This document shows positions 46,580-55,684 of a stretch of 64,000 bases of DNA, piece by piece. The notes under the pieces are model-generated. The model ran no database searches. It was not told the DNA's origin and saw nothing but the letters and a program-made list of their open reading frames with translations. Source of the DNA: Chloroflexota bacterium (GTDB taxonomy: Bacteria > Chloroflexota > UBA11872); the NCBI GenBank assembly GCA_026707585.1, contig JAPOWQ010000029.1:293362-357361 (forward strand), in the 5' to 3' direction. Positions within the stretch are counted from its first letter, which is position 1, and every line of letters begins with the position of its first letter. Both the position numbers and the translations under genes were made by a program.

Positions 46580-47692
46580 ATGCCCGTCGAGCGTGAGGCG
46601 CCGCTTCGCCCAGATCTAGGCGACGACCTGCGGCGCCACGCCAGACGCACGGGCATCGCAGTCGACCGGCTCCGCCGCGAATTCGCAATCGAACAGCTCC
46701 TGTGCCGGCTCCTGGACACGACACCCGACCGCTGGGTCCGATTCGATGACTGGCGGCTGGAATACCGCGTGGACGCGCCGGAGGCCACACACGAGGCTTC
46801 CGGCGGCGTGAGCGAGCCCACGCGCGCCGCCGTGGATGCGGCGCTCCGGCGGGCCACCGAACACCAGGACCTGCAACCGATCCAGTTCGCCGTCCACGCC
46901 CGTGATCGCGCCCCGCAGGTCCCTGAGGGACCCGCGCTCGCCTACCGGGTCGAGGCCTCCGACCGCGACGGCGCAATCGGCGAGATCGACCTGATCGTCG
47001 GGTTCGCGTTCCCACCGGCGGACGAGATCGAGTGGCTCGCCGGCCTCGACGTGCCGTCGGCCCAGGACGGGTCGCCACCGCGGATTCCGACCCGATCCCG
47101 AACGGTCCAGCTTGCGGCCCGTCTGGGCGCGTACACGGGCCGTACGAGCCGTTTCCCGAGCTGCGAGGACCTGCTGACCATCGCCCGCTATGCGCCGCAG
47201 GTCACGGGCACGGCAGACCGGATGCGCCGGGCGTTGGACCGCGTGTGGCCGTGGACCGCGACGCCGGCCTGGCCGCTGGTCGTGCCCGCGCCGCCGCCGT
47301 GGTGGGCGGACGAGTATCGACGCGCCGCGGCCGAACTCGGCCTGGAGCCCGTCGTGGCCGCCGGGCATGCCTGGGCCGCCGCGCTGCTCGACCCGATCCT
47401 CAGCGGAACCGTCCCGCCGCGCGCGAGATGGAACGCCACGGAGCTTCGATGGGACCCACCGCGCCCCGCGGCCGTCCCGCGTAGCGCGGGTCCGGCACGG
47501 CCTCAGGTGCCGCTGGCACCACCCGACGCCAGCGGGGCCGGGGCCGACGCACCCTCGCGGAGCCAGGCGTGGCGGGCGTCGCGGGGGCCGTCGGCCGGTC
47601 GCCAGATCTCGCCGAAGGGATCGGCCAGCAGCTCCTCCTCCGCGGTTGCCGCCACGTACACGCTGGGGCGCTGGGGCCAGTACACGTCCTGA
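46580..47692 (+). CDS. AbiEii-like protein lacking the nucleotidyltransferase catalytic residues
   Basis: The layout follows the AbiEii/AbiGii toxin family of actinobacterial type: VDRLRREFAIEQLLCRLLDT, then DRWVRFDDWRLEYRV where KGG-x-AL is normal, and later IPTRSRTVQLAARLGAYTGR and SRFPSCEDLLTIA. The latter is the equivalent of the family QxAeKLHAYT...SRvKDLvDL segment. The catalytic signature (lysine-GG, then T-x-DLD) is replaced by RFDD and THEASG, so transfer activity is unlikely. The last 60 codons run antisense to the next gene and may not be real. No AbiEi antitoxin gene adjoins. Confidence 0.6.
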   Translation: MPVEREAPLRPDLGDDLRRHARRTGIAVDRLRREFAIEQLLCRLLDTTPDRWVRFDDWRLEYRVDAPEATHEASGGVSEPTRAAVDAALRRATEHQDLQPIQFAVHARDRAPQVPEGPALAYRVEASDRDGAIGEIDLIVGFAFPPADEIEWLAGLDVPSAQDGSPPRIPTRSRTVQLAARLGAYTGRTSRFPSCEDLLTIARYAPQVTGTADRMRRALDRVWPWTATPAWPLVVPAPPPWWADEYRRAAAELGLEPVVAAGHAWAAALLDPILSGTVPPRARWNATELRWDPPRPAAVPRSAGPARPQVPLAPPDASGAGADAPSRSQAWRASRGPSAGRQISPKGSASSSSSAVAATYTLGRWGQYTS

Positions 47693-48408
47693 TCGACCTG
47701 GTCGAGCACATCCGCCGCCAGCTCGGCCATGCCCGCCGCCCGCCGCGGCGACACGCTCACCACCCGCAGGGCGGGGAAGACCGGGTAGTACGACAGCCAG
47801 GCCTTGGAGCGCTGATAGCGCGCATAGCGGCGGATCTTGGCGACATAGCGGGCCAGCGGCTGCGTGCCGCGGTCGATCTCCAGGAAGGCCCAGTGGTCGC
47901 GATCCCCATCTCGCAGCATGGCGATCACGTCGGGATGGACGCTGCGCCAGGACCGGGCGCCGTCGGGCCGGTAGCGCAGCCGACTGTGGGGATCGGAGAT
48001 CCACTGACAGAGTTGAGTCCGAGGGCTCTGCCATGTCGCACAGGTGACGGCGACGAGACAACGATTGGCAGCTAACTGGTGATGGACGAAGACCGATTGC
48101 GCGGTGGGAGCATCGGGATCGACGGGGATGTCCACGACAGGGATGTTGTCAGCCTGGGCCAGGACCTGGGCGCCTGCAGGGGCTAACGCATAGACGTAAC
48201 TGGATCGACCTCCACCTAAGCCACCCCGAGCGAGTTCGAAGCGATGAACGAAGCCCTTGCGATGGAGGGTGGTGCAGCAAGCCTGGCAGGCGCGGCGGCT
48301 GGCGGTGGCAAAGACGAGGGTGGCGATCTGGTCGACCGCAAGATACCGATGGAGATAGAGCATCCGCAGGACCAAGTGTTGGCGGGTGAGGGGGCGCTGG
48401 GCGTGCAC
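47503..48408 (-). CDS. Replication-relaxation family protein
   Basis: About 301 residues if started at the GTG at 48408; the open frame runs farther upstream but with Arg/Pro-biased sequence. The N-terminal winged helix (PLTRQHLVLRMLYLHRYLAV, then GFVHRFELARGG and SSYVYALAPAGA) and middle (SVFVHHQLAANRCLVA, then PDVIAMLRDGDRDHWAFLEI and LARYVAKIRRYARYQ) match the replication-relaxation protein family, in which the LE(I/V)D...K...Y segment recalls a restriction-endonuclease-like core. These genes travel on plasmids and integrative elements. Here it lies near the integrase and overlaps the AbiEii-like frame tail to tail. Confidence 0.75.
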   Translation of the reverse strand: MHAQRPLTRQHLVLRMLYLHRYLAVDQIATLVFATASRRACQACCTTLHRKGFVHRFELARGGLGGGRSSYVYALAPAGAQVLAQADNIPVVDIPVDPDAPTAQSVFVHHQLAANRCLVAVTCATWQSPRTQLCQWISDPHSRLRYRPDGARSWRSVHPDVIAMLRDGDRDHWAFLEIDRGTQPLARYVAKIRRYARYQRSKAWLSYYPVFPALRVVSVSPRRAAGMAELAADVLDQVDQDVYWPQRPSVYVAATAEEELLADPFGEIWRPADGPRDARHAWLREGASAPAPLASGGASGT

Positions 48409-49359
48409 GGGGCAGCTGAGCGTTAGACCAAGGGTGTGGAGATCTGCAGGAGAAACGGACCCGGGTCTAACGTTGGGCGATGCGCACCCCCGGAACCTGG
48501 GGGGTCCGGGTCGCTCGGTGGCGCCTCGCACTTCGAGGGCGGCCGGTCGACGGGACCGCAGTCGCCCGGCGACAGGCGATCCCGCCCAACGCATGGCATT
48601 CCGTGGGGGTTGACGGAAAAGTTCGCGCAGGGGTTGACGCCATGGCGGGGCGGAGGACGCGAGCGATGGGGAATCGCAGGGCGGACGGTGGTCAGGCTAT
48701 GCCTCGAACGGGTCCGGCTGGCGCGAGTCGGGTCGGCGTCGGGCGAGCCGGACATCTCGCCGGATCGAGCTGGACCGCGAGCGACCGCGGGCCGGGTGGT
48801 GGCCGAGAGCCGATTGCCGACCATGGCCGCACGGTTTCACACGGCTGTTCGACGGTCGAGCCGGTGTCCGGTCGGTGTCCGGTCGAGGCCGAGGCCATGC
48901 GAGGTCGGGGGTGCCGCGGGACTGAAGCCGCAGGCCCCGGTGGGCGGATCGCGTTGCCGAGGGCGACGGCACCGAATGGCAGGACGCGGAGGCACGACCC
49001 CGCGGCAGGGTGCGATGCTGAGCGGACGCGTCCGCAGATACCGCCAGCGCCCGTCTCCGCAGTCGAGGCACGCATCGGGGTCGGCCCCAGTGTCGATCCG
49101 CGCCAGCCGACCCATACGACGGGGCGGTTGCCCCTGCAGGCGATGTGCAGCCCGGCTGGCACGGGCCAGTCCATACGAAGCACCAGGCGTTTCCCTCGAA
49201 GCGGTCGGGCCGCGCACGCGCGCGCCACGCCCGCCGCGGCGATGGTCGGTCGACGCAGGGGTTGGCGAAGGGTGCCCGGCACGGCCACCGGGCGGCCGGG
49301 CGCGAGACGACACGGGCCGGCCGCCGCCGTCGCCACCCCGCCCGGCGGTTTACCCGCCC
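48409..49359. other. GC-rich stretch of about 950 bp without a supported gene
   Basis: All six frames stay open for long stretches because of high GC, but none resembles a protein. A short tandem GGTGTCCGGTC repeat lies at about 48862-48885. Position between integrase and replication-related genes would suit regulatory or origin sequences, but nothing specific is visible. Confidence 0.45.
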
Positions 49360-50436
49360 CTACAGATTGTCGAGCGGGCTGCTCTGGCGATGCGCCGCCA
49401 CCAGGTCACCGGTGGCCAGCGTCACGTAGCGGTTCGTGGTCGCCAGCGACGCATGCCCCAGCAGCCGCTGCAGCGTCAGCGGGTTGCCGCCGTTGCGCAG
49501 GAAGTGCACCGCGAAGGTGTGCCGCAGCAGATGCGCGTAGAGCCGCGGGATCCCACTGCGCCGCCGCAACCGCCGCACGATGTGCCCGATCTGGTTCGGG
49601 TCCAGCGCCCGCCCCGAGGTCGTCACGAACAGCCGGTCGCTGGCCTGGCCCAGGCCGGGCGGCCGGTGATGCAGGTAGCGCCGCAGCAGGCTCAGCGCCC
49701 GCCGTCCCGCCACCACCACGCGCGCCTTCTCCCCCTTGCCCACCACGCGCAGCTCGCCGATGTGGAGGTTCACGTCGGCGGTGCGCAGGGCCGCGAGCTC
49801 GCCGGTCCGCATGCCGGTGTCCACCAGCAGGCCCACCATCGCCGCCGTGCGCCGGTCGTAGGCCTTGCGCGGATCGAAGACCGCCAGCAGCCGTTCCACC
49901 TCGGCCGGCGTGAGCGGCTCGATGTCGCTCAGCGGCACCTTGGGCATGCGCAGCCGGTCCAGCCGGTGCTCGGCCGTGAAGCCCTCGTCCCAGAGCCAGC
50001 GGGCGAAGGCGCGCAGCGCCCGCGCGTGCTGGTTGAGCGTGGCGGGGGCGAGCCGACCGCCGCGGCGGTCCGGCATATCGACGTAGCGCGGCTGCTGCTG
50101 CAGGTGCACCAGGTAGCGCCGCGCGGCGTCGCGGGTCAGCGCGTCGGCGCTCGGTGCGTAGCCGAGGTGCGCGGCTAGGAACCGCTCGAAGCGGCCCAGG
50201 ATGCGCGTGTACATGACGATGGTGCCGTCGCTGCGGCGCGAGGCCTGCAGATGCAGCAGGTAGGACTCGGCTAGGTCCGCCAGCGGCGGGCTGGGGAGGG
50301 GCACCTGGGCCATGTGCATGGGCCCGAGGATGGGGAGCGCGAGCTCGAGCGGTCGAGGGTCGGTCCGCTGCAGGTCCGGTGCGCGTCCGGGCGCGGTCGG
50401 GTTGAGGCGAGACACAGGCCGTAGGTCACGTCGCAT
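49360..50436 (-). CDS. Tyrosine recombinase/integrase of the island
   Basis: About 358 residues from the ATG at 50436; ATGs at 50319 and 50313 are alternatives. The open frame also extends into the tRNA, which is not coding. The N-terminal SAM-like core-binding domain (LADLAESYLLHLQASRRSDG) precedes the catalytic domain: first Arg in DTGMRTGELAALR, then HLLRHTFAVHF supplying His and second Arg, LLGHAS, and the nucleophile in TNRYVTL. This is the XerC/D-like set R...HxxR...H...Y. The gene starts about 80 bp from the 3' end of tRNA-Arg, the site where the island is inserted, so it is the expected integrase. It is the only recombinase that looks intact. Confidence 0.93.
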   Translation of the reverse strand: MRRDLRPVSRLNPTAPGRAPDLQRTDPRPLELALPILGPMHMAQVPLPSPPLADLAESYLLHLQASRRSDGTIVMYTRILGRFERFLAAHLGYAPSADALTRDAARRYLVHLQQQPRYVDMPDRRGGRLAPATLNQHARALRAFARWLWDEGFTAEHRLDRLRMPKVPLSDIEPLTPAEVERLLAVFDPRKAYDRRTAAMVGLLVDTGMRTGELAALRTADVNLHIGELRVVGKGEKARVVVAGRRALSLLRRYLHHRPPGLGQASDRLFVTTSGRALDPNQIGHIVRRLRRRSGIPRLYAHLLRHTFAVHFLRNGGNPLTLQRLLGHASLATTNRYVTLATGDLVAAHRQSSPLDNL

Positions 50437-50516
50437 GGAATCCACCCTGGGGGCGCGGCCGGTGACCTCGGCCGACACGTCCGCTAACAGGTTCGGGTCG
50501 GGCTGCGCCTCAAGGT

Positions 50517-50563
50517 GGCGGCGCCCCCGGCAGGATTCGAACCTGCGACCCACGGCTTAGAAG
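50517..50563. repeat. Right 47-bp direct repeat (attR), within tRNA-Arg
   Basis: Identical to 21502-21548. It covers the tRNA from the anticodon loop to the 3' end plus 5 bp beyond. The crossover probably falls in or near the anticodon loop, the usual exchange region for tyrosine integrases of this kind. Confidence 0.93.
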
Positions 50564-50595
50564 GCCGTCGCTCTGATCCACTGAGCTACGGGGGC
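50522..50595 (-). tRNA. tRNA-Arg, anticodon UCU
   Basis: A cloverleaf folds on the minus strand: acceptor GCCCCCG/CGGGGGC with discriminator G, D-arm with GCTCAGTGGATCAGAGC, anticodon stem ACGGC/GCCGT around loop CTTCTAA (anticodon TCT), and T-arm GCAGG-TTCGAAT-CCTGC. No CCA is encoded. It is intact because the island restored its 3' half on insertion. Confidence 0.95.
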
Positions 50596-50698
50596 CCCGG
50601 CGAGTCTGGCACAGGCGCAAGCCCGGACGCGTCGGGCTCGCAGTAACCCGCGGCTCCGTTCGAATCGCCCAGTGCGGGACTGGGCGAGTGACGGCGCG

Positions 50699-51646
50699 TT
50701 ATCGGTAGGCGTCTTGAAGCCGCGAGATGTCCTGGCCCGGCGTCGCCAGGTCCAACAGGCTATTGGATGCCAGGTCCGGCAGGCGACCGGCCAGCTCGTC
50801 CTCATAGGTCGGGGCGTCGAGCTGATAGAGCACCCCGGTGGGGATCCTGTCACCCCACTCAAACGACTTCGCGATTGCGGCCTGTTGCTTGGCCACGATC
50901 TCGTCCTGGTTGCTCGGGTCATGCACCCGGCCGTCGTAGCCTTCGTCCGCCAGCCAGTAGGTGCGGTTCTGCCCGATGTCTCTGCCACGGAAGAAATCGA
51001 TCGTCATCAGGTCGTTGTAGATCGGGCAGGGCTGCAGGATGTCGATCAGCGCGGTTCCACGATGCTGGACTGCCTGCACGATCAGGCTCACCAGGTCCCG
51101 CTGCGCCATCGCATAGCCGCGCGCAATGAAGGTGTAACCCGAGGCGATAGCCAGGCCGATCGGGTTAACGCTCTCCTGGATTGCGGCTTCAGCCATGGCC
51201 TTTGTCTTCTGGCCGCGGCGCATGGTGGGAGCCGCCTGGCCCTTGGTGAGACCGTAGACGCCGTTGTTGTGGACCAGGTAGGCGATGTTCAGGTTGCGGC
51301 GACCCGAGTTGACCAGGTAGCCCGCGCCAATGCCGTAGCCATCGCCGTCGCCGCCGGCTACCAGAACCTCCAGGTTTTGATTGGCCAGCTTCACGCCGGT
51401 AGCCACGTTGAGGGCTCGACCGTGGAGCGTGTGCAGGCCATAGGAGTTGATGTAGTGCGAAATCTTGCCGGCGCAGCCGATGCCCGAAATCACAGCGACT
51501 TCGTGCGGTGGGCGTCCAAGCTGGGCCAGGGCCTGCTTGACTGCGCTCAGAATCCCGAAGTCGCCGCAGCCGCCGCACCAGTCCGGATGCGCGTCCTCTA
51601 CCCCAAAGGTCTTGGCCGTCAATCGTTCGGTGTCAGCGACTACCAC
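50699..51646 (-). CDS. korB: 2-oxoacid:ferredoxin oxidoreductase, beta subunit (probably 2-oxoglutarate)
   Basis: 315 residues, GTG start. HPDWCGGCGDFGILSAVKQA carries the conserved Cys-x-x-Cys iron-sulfur segment; GIGCAGKISHYINSYGLHTL, GGDGDGYGIGAG and VHNNGVYGLTKGQ form the thiamine-diphosphate pocket. With the alpha subunit it oxidatively decarboxylates a 2-oxoacid to its CoA thioester, reducing ferredoxin. Adjacent succinyl-CoA ligase genes make 2-oxoglutarate the likely substrate. It follows korA after 17 bp, so the two are one operon. Confidence 0.93.
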   Translation of the reverse strand: MVVADTERLTAKTFGVEDAHPDWCGGCGDFGILSAVKQALAQLGRPPHEVAVISGIGCAGKISHYINSYGLHTLHGRALNVATGVKLANQNLEVLVAGGDGDGYGIGAGYLVNSGRRNLNIAYLVHNNGVYGLTKGQAAPTMRRGQKTKAMAEAAIQESVNPIGLAIASGYTFIARGYAMAQRDLVSLIVQAVQHRGTALIDILQPCPIYNDLMTIDFFRGRDIGQNRTYWLADEGYDGRVHDPSNQDEIVAKQQAAIAKSFEWGDRIPTGVLYQLDAPTYEDELAGRLPDLASNSLLDLATPGQDISRLQDAYR

Positions 51647-51663
51647 GTCGATCCATGCCCCTT

Positions 51664-53523
51664 CTACGGGTGCGACAGCACCAGCCGGCCAATGTCGGCC
51701 TCGCTGTGCTCGCGCACGGCTTCAACGACTTCGTCCTGCGAGAACGGGCGCCCGTCGTACTTCAGCGCGAACCGCTCAAGCTTAATCCCGGTCTGCTCCG
51801 CGATCAGCATGCCCAACTGGCCCATGTAGTTGTCTTCCACCAGGACCACTCGGCGGGCGCGGCTCAGCGCGTTGTGCACGACTGCGGCCGGGAACGGTCG
51901 CAGGAGCCGAATCTGTAGGAAGTTGGCGGAGATGCCGTGTTCCGACTCCAGCACCGGCAGGGCGTCCATGATGGGTCCGCGCGTCGAACCCCAGCCGACA
52001 ATCGTCACGTCGGCCTCCTCCGGACCCACGAGCTCGTACTGCCACTCGTCCGAAATCTCTTCCGCCGCCAGATCGAGCTTCTGCATGCGCTTATCCATCT
52101 GCGCCATGCGGTTCTCGATCTGCTCGTCGATCCGACCCCGCTCGGTATGCTCGTCGCTCGTGGTCACATACTGTCCGCCCGGCGTTCCAAAAACCGCGCG
52201 TGGGCTGATCCCGGACTCGGTGAGGCGGTGCCGCCGGTAGGGTTCCGAACCGTTCATCTCCAGCGTCCAGTACTCACCCCGATCGACGGGAAGCCCGTCC
52301 AGCCCAAGATCTTCGAGTGTGACCAGCGAGTTGGCGATGGACTTGTCCGCCAGCACGACCACCGGCATCTGATAGCGGTCCCCCCAGTTGAACGCCATGT
52401 GCGTGATGCGCGCGGCTTCCCGAGCGTCGCCAGGTGCGACGACGATATGCGGAAACTCGCCGTGCGCGGGCTGCAAGGCGAAACGCAGGTCTTGCTGCGA
52501 CTGGCGCGTTGGAAGTCCCGTACTCGGGCCGCCGCGCTGCCAGAGGACAACGATTGGACCCGCGGATTCCGTAATCGACGCGAAGCCGAGTCCTTCCGCC
52601 ATCAGGCTGAAGCCCGGTCCGGCCGTTGAAGTGGCTGCGCGGACGCCGGCGTGAGCTGCCCCAACCGCCATGTTCATCGAGGCGATCTCGTCTTCGGCCT
52701 GCAAGACGACGATGGGATAGCTCGTCTGGTGACGCTCGAGCATCACGCTCTCGTCCGACGCCGGGGCGATTGGGTAATACGTTTGGAACGCGCAGCCGGC
52801 GTGAATCTTGGCAATCCCCACCGCGTCCACACCCTTGATGAGCATGTGCCCGTTGCGCTCGGGACGTGGCCGCAGGGTGACGTGAAACTCCTCCTTGGCG
52901 TAGGCGCGCCGCGCCTGCTCCGCCGCATGCTGCAGGACGTGGCGGTTCATTTCCACCATGTCCTGCCGGTGTGCCGGAAGCACCTCGGCTACCAGGGACA
53001 CGACATGACTGATGTCGAAGTCCAGCAAGGCGCAGCTGGCGCCGATCGGCACCATGTTGCGCATCACGGAGTGTCGCCGGGCGTTGTAAGTCATGCCCAG
53101 TTCCTCGACTGACTCGCGAACAACGTCGTCGTAAGCCAGCGCAACCACGTGTATGTCGTCGCGCTCGATCGCCGAGTGGTCAACCTTGGCCTTCGAGTCC
53201 AGGATCACGACGCCGTCCGGAGCCAGCCGGTGCAGGTGGCCGCCGTGCCGCTGGTAGTCCTGGTACGCGGGTGTACCGAACAGGGTCTCCGCGTCAAGGG
53301 CCAGCAGCAGGTCGACGTGTTCGACGTGCGAGTGAACCGGCTTGTCGCTCGTCCGAACGCGATAGGAGATATGCCGTCCCATGATGTTCGAGTGGTACTC
53401 GACATTTGAGAACACGTAGAGCCCGGCTCGGGTGCAGGCTTTGGCAAAAAGCTCGGCTGATCGGTTGACGCCGCCGGTCAGGGCCGGGCCGCCAATCATC
53501 CACGAGAGGGAGTTTTCCGTCAT
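51664..53523 (-). CDS. korA: 2-oxoacid:ferredoxin oxidoreductase, alpha subunit with fused gamma domain
   Basis: 619 residues, the size of the gamma-alpha fusion form. Residues 1-190 are the gamma domain (MIGGPALTGGVNRSAELFAK, then YHSNIMGRHISYRVR). The pyrimidine-binding alpha domain follows (AVGAAHAGVRAATSTAGPGF, then SITESAGPIVVLWQRGGPST), with a C-terminal transketolase-like segment ending VVLVEDNYMGQLGMLIAEQT. It pairs with the beta subunit encoded just downstream. A ferredoxin-type delta subunit is not encoded nearby, as is usual for this KorAB type. Confidence 0.93.
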   Translation of the reverse strand: MTENSLSWMIGGPALTGGVNRSAELFAKACTRAGLYVFSNVEYHSNIMGRHISYRVRTSDKPVHSHVEHVDLLLALDAETLFGTPAYQDYQRHGGHLHRLAPDGVVILDSKAKVDHSAIERDDIHVVALAYDDVVRESVEELGMTYNARRHSVMRNMVPIGASCALLDFDISHVVSLVAEVLPAHRQDMVEMNRHVLQHAAEQARRAYAKEEFHVTLRPRPERNGHMLIKGVDAVGIAKIHAGCAFQTYYPIAPASDESVMLERHQTSYPIVVLQAEDEIASMNMAVGAAHAGVRAATSTAGPGFSLMAEGLGFASITESAGPIVVLWQRGGPSTGLPTRQSQQDLRFALQPAHGEFPHIVVAPGDAREAARITHMAFNWGDRYQMPVVVLADKSIANSLVTLEDLGLDGLPVDRGEYWTLEMNGSEPYRRHRLTESGISPRAVFGTPGGQYVTTSDEHTERGRIDEQIENRMAQMDKRMQKLDLAAEEISDEWQYELVGPEEADVTIVGWGSTRGPIMDALPVLESEHGISANFLQIRLLRPFPAAVVHNALSRARRVVLVEDNYMGQLGMLIAEQTGIKLERFALKYDGRPFSQDEVVEAVREHSEADIGRLVLSHP

Positions 53524-53630
53524 CGCGTGGTCACCAGCCGGCGGCCGCGTCGTGCGCCGGCCTCGGGCGACCAGATGTCCCTACGGGTCGTTTTCGTTCC
53601 GTCCATTATCACCAGCCGGACTCTCTCCTC

Positions 53631-54512
53631 CTAACGCAATCGGTCGACCAGTAAGCGGGCGGCGTGCTCCGGCGTCTCGCCCACCCGCACACCGGCCGCC
53701 CGCAGCGCGGATTCCTTCGCAGTTGCACTGCCGGATGTGCCGGACACAATGGCGCCCGCGTGCCCCATCCGGCGTTCGGGGGGCGCGGTCTTCCCGGCGA
53801 TGAACGATGTGACGGGCTTCGTCATTCGCTCTTGAATATACGTGGCCGCCCGTTCTTCGTCGTCACCGCCGATCTCGCCCAACAAGACTACTCCATGCGT
53901 AGCCGGGTCTGCCTCGAACATCGCCAGTACATCGGTGAAGCGCGTGCCGATAATCGGATCGCCGCCGATTCCGACAGTCGTCGTCTGCCCGGCGCCAAGG
54001 TCGGTCAGGTGTTGAACCACTTCGTAGGTCAATGTGCCGCTGCGGCTCACAACGCCCACGGGTCCCGGCGAATGCACGGCCCAGGGCATGACCCCGACCT
54101 TCACGCCATCGCCTGGCGTGGTTACGCCCGGGCAGTTCGGCCCGATGAGATGCGCACCGGCCGCGCGCACGCGCGGCATCACGCGAAGCATATCCAGGAC
54201 GGGAATCCCCTCCGTCAGGCAGACGATCACGTCCAGGCCGGCGGCGGCATCCTCCAGGATGGCGTCGGCGGCAAACGCGGCCGGGACGAAGATGCAGGCG
54301 GCGTTGGCGCCCGTTTCCTGCGTCGCCTCGGCAACCGTGTTGAAGACCGGAACGTCCTCCAGGCCCTCGACCGTGGCGCCGGCGCGGCCCGGCGTAACGC
54401 CCGCCATCACCTGCGTACCCGCCTCGCGCATGAGCCGGGTGTGAAACGATCCCTGGCTGCCCGTCATTCCCTGGACCACGAGCCGCGTGGTTGCGTCAAG
54501 CAAAACGCTCAT
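53631..54512 (-). CDS. sucD: Succinate--CoA ligase, alpha subunit
   Basis: 293 residues. The N-terminal CoA-binding domain begins [20 protein letters not shown]. The ligase domain has [20 protein letters not shown] and the phosphorylated active-site His251 in GHAGAIVSG. It forms the succinyl-CoA to succinate step with ATP or GTP formation. Its ATG overlaps the sucC stop by 4 bp, so the pair is coupled. Together with the korBA genes downstream this gives the 2-oxoglutarate to succinate arm of the TCA cycle. Confidence 0.96.
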   Translation of the reverse strand: MSVLLDATTRLVVQGMTGSQGSFHTRLMREAGTQVMAGVTPGRAGATVEGLEDVPVFNTVAEATQETGANAACIFVPAAFAADAILEDAAAGLDVIVCLTEGIPVLDMLRVMPRVRAAGAHLIGPNCPGVTTPGDGVKVGVMPWAVHSPGPVGVVSRSGTLTYEVVQHLTDLGAGQTTTVGIGGDPIIGTRFTDVLAMFEADPATHGVVLLGEIGGDDEERAATYIQERMTKPVTSFIAGKTAPPERRMGHAGAIVSGTSGSATAKESALRAAGVRVGETPEHAARLLVDRLR

Positions 54513-55639
54513 CGCGCCGCCTCCACGACCTGGGCGGCGGCCGCGTCCATGGAGCGTTCCGCTCCAATCCCGGCCTCTTCAAGGAGTTCCAGCGCCTCGG
54601 CCTCGCGCGTACCGGCGACCCGAACTACGAGCGGAATGTCCTCGATCAGGCCGGCGCGGGCCGCTATCACGCCCGCCGCCACGTCGTCGGCACGTGTGAT
54701 GCCGGCAAAGATGTTCACCAGCACCGCGCCCACGTTGGGATCTTCCAGGATGATCTCAAAGGCCGTCGTGATCTTCTCCACCCCGGCGCCGCCGCCGACG
54801 TCCAGAAAGTTGGCGGGTTCGCCGCCGTAGTGCTTGATTACGTCCATCGTGGCCATCGCGAGCCCCGCGCCGTTGACCATGCAGCCGATCGTGCCGTCGA
54901 GCTTGATGTAGCTGAGTCCGGCGCCGCGAGCCCGTCGTTCGGCCTCGCTCTCCTCGTGCGGGTCGCGCAGGCGCGCGACCTCCGGCTGTCGAGCCAGCGC
55001 GTTGTCGTCAATGTTCAGCTTGGCGTCGATGGCTTGCAGGTTGCCGTCGGCGTCGACGACCAGCGGATTGACCTCGGCAAGCGACGCATCGACCTCGACA
55101 AAGGCCTCCACGAGCCCCTGTGCTATCCGCACGAACTGGCGGACTTGCGCGCCGCTCAGTCCAAGCGCGAAACCAAGCTGCCGAGCTTCCCAGTCGGGCA
55201 GGCCGGCCAGCGGATCGACCTTCACGCGGAGGATCGCCGACGGGTTCGTTGCCGCCACCTCCTCGATGTCGACGCCGCCCTCGGCGCTGGCCATCAGCGC
55301 CAGTGACTGCGCCGTCCGGTCGATCACCACGCCCAGGTACAGCTCGCGAGCAATGTCGACCGCGGGTGCGATCAGCACCTTCCGCACCGGCTCGCCGCCG
55401 ATCTCCAGGTCCAGGATGCGCGCGGCTTCCAAACCGGCTTCAGCCGGCGAGTCCGCCAGGCTCACGCCGCCGGCCTTCCCTCGTCCGCCGGCCAGGACCT
55501 GGGCCTTCACTACAACGCGGCCCGCAATCGCGCCGGCCGCCTCGGCGGCCTCCTCGGCGGACGCAGCCAGCCTCGACTCCGGCACCGGCAGTCCATGCCG
55601 CTGGAAAATCGCGCGGGCGTCGTGCTCGTGAACCTTCAT
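54509..55639 (-). CDS. sucC: Succinate--CoA ligase, beta subunit
   Basis: 376 residues. MKVHEHDARAIFQRHGLPVP is the typical SucC start. An ATP-grasp domain (GRVVVKAQVLAGGRGKAGGV) is followed by NPLVVDADGNLQAIDAKLNI and the C-terminal CoA-ligase domain (GTIGCMVNGAGLAMATMDVI, then GGEPANFLDVGGGAG). It is the first gene of the sucC-sucD pair and lies 45 bp after ndk on the same strand. Confidence 0.96.
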   Translation of the reverse strand: MKVHEHDARAIFQRHGLPVPESRLAASAEEAAEAAGAIAGRVVVKAQVLAGGRGKAGGVSLADSPAEAGLEAARILDLEIGGEPVRKVLIAPAVDIARELYLGVVIDRTAQSLALMASAEGGVDIEEVAATNPSAILRVKVDPLAGLPDWEARQLGFALGLSGAQVRQFVRIAQGLVEAFVEVDASLAEVNPLVVDADGNLQAIDAKLNIDDNALARQPEVARLRDPHEESEAERRARGAGLSYIKLDGTIGCMVNGAGLAMATMDVIKHYGGEPANFLDVGGGAGVEKITTAFEIILEDPNVGAVLVNIFAGITRADDVAAGVIAARAGLIEDIPLVVRVAGTREAEALELLEEAGIGAERSMDAAAAQVVEAAR

Positions 55640-55684
55640 GCGCGGTCCCGCGTCGTCGAAGCGAAACGATTGACCCTCACCGGC

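Larger units (their letters stand above)
21549..50563. mobile_element. tRNA-Arg-integrated genomic island, about 29 kb, composite
   Basis: The island is bounded by the two 47-bp tRNA repeats. A tyrosine recombinase gene lies beside the intact tRNA, in the usual int-att arrangement. Base composition varies sharply inside, with AT-richer blocks at about 22900-24200, 25300-31400 and 40280-45300 and GC-rich blocks elsewhere. Internal copies of the tRNA core, each followed by the same module (24213 and 31418), suggest two or three elements inserted one after another. Cargo is mainly defence-like and toxin-antitoxin-like genes. No transfer machinery is visible. Confidence 0.85.

Noticed and set aside
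48436-50178. Long plus-strand open frames (up to 580 codons) over the integrase and the GC-rich gap
   Set aside because: They run antisense to the integrase and consist of Arg/Gly/Pro-rich sequence with no family resemblance; they are open only because GC is high.
50520-50553. Integrase translation extending into the tRNA (MGRRFESCRG-like start)
   Set aside because: That N-terminus is a translation of the tRNA sequence; internal starts give a normal-length recombinase.
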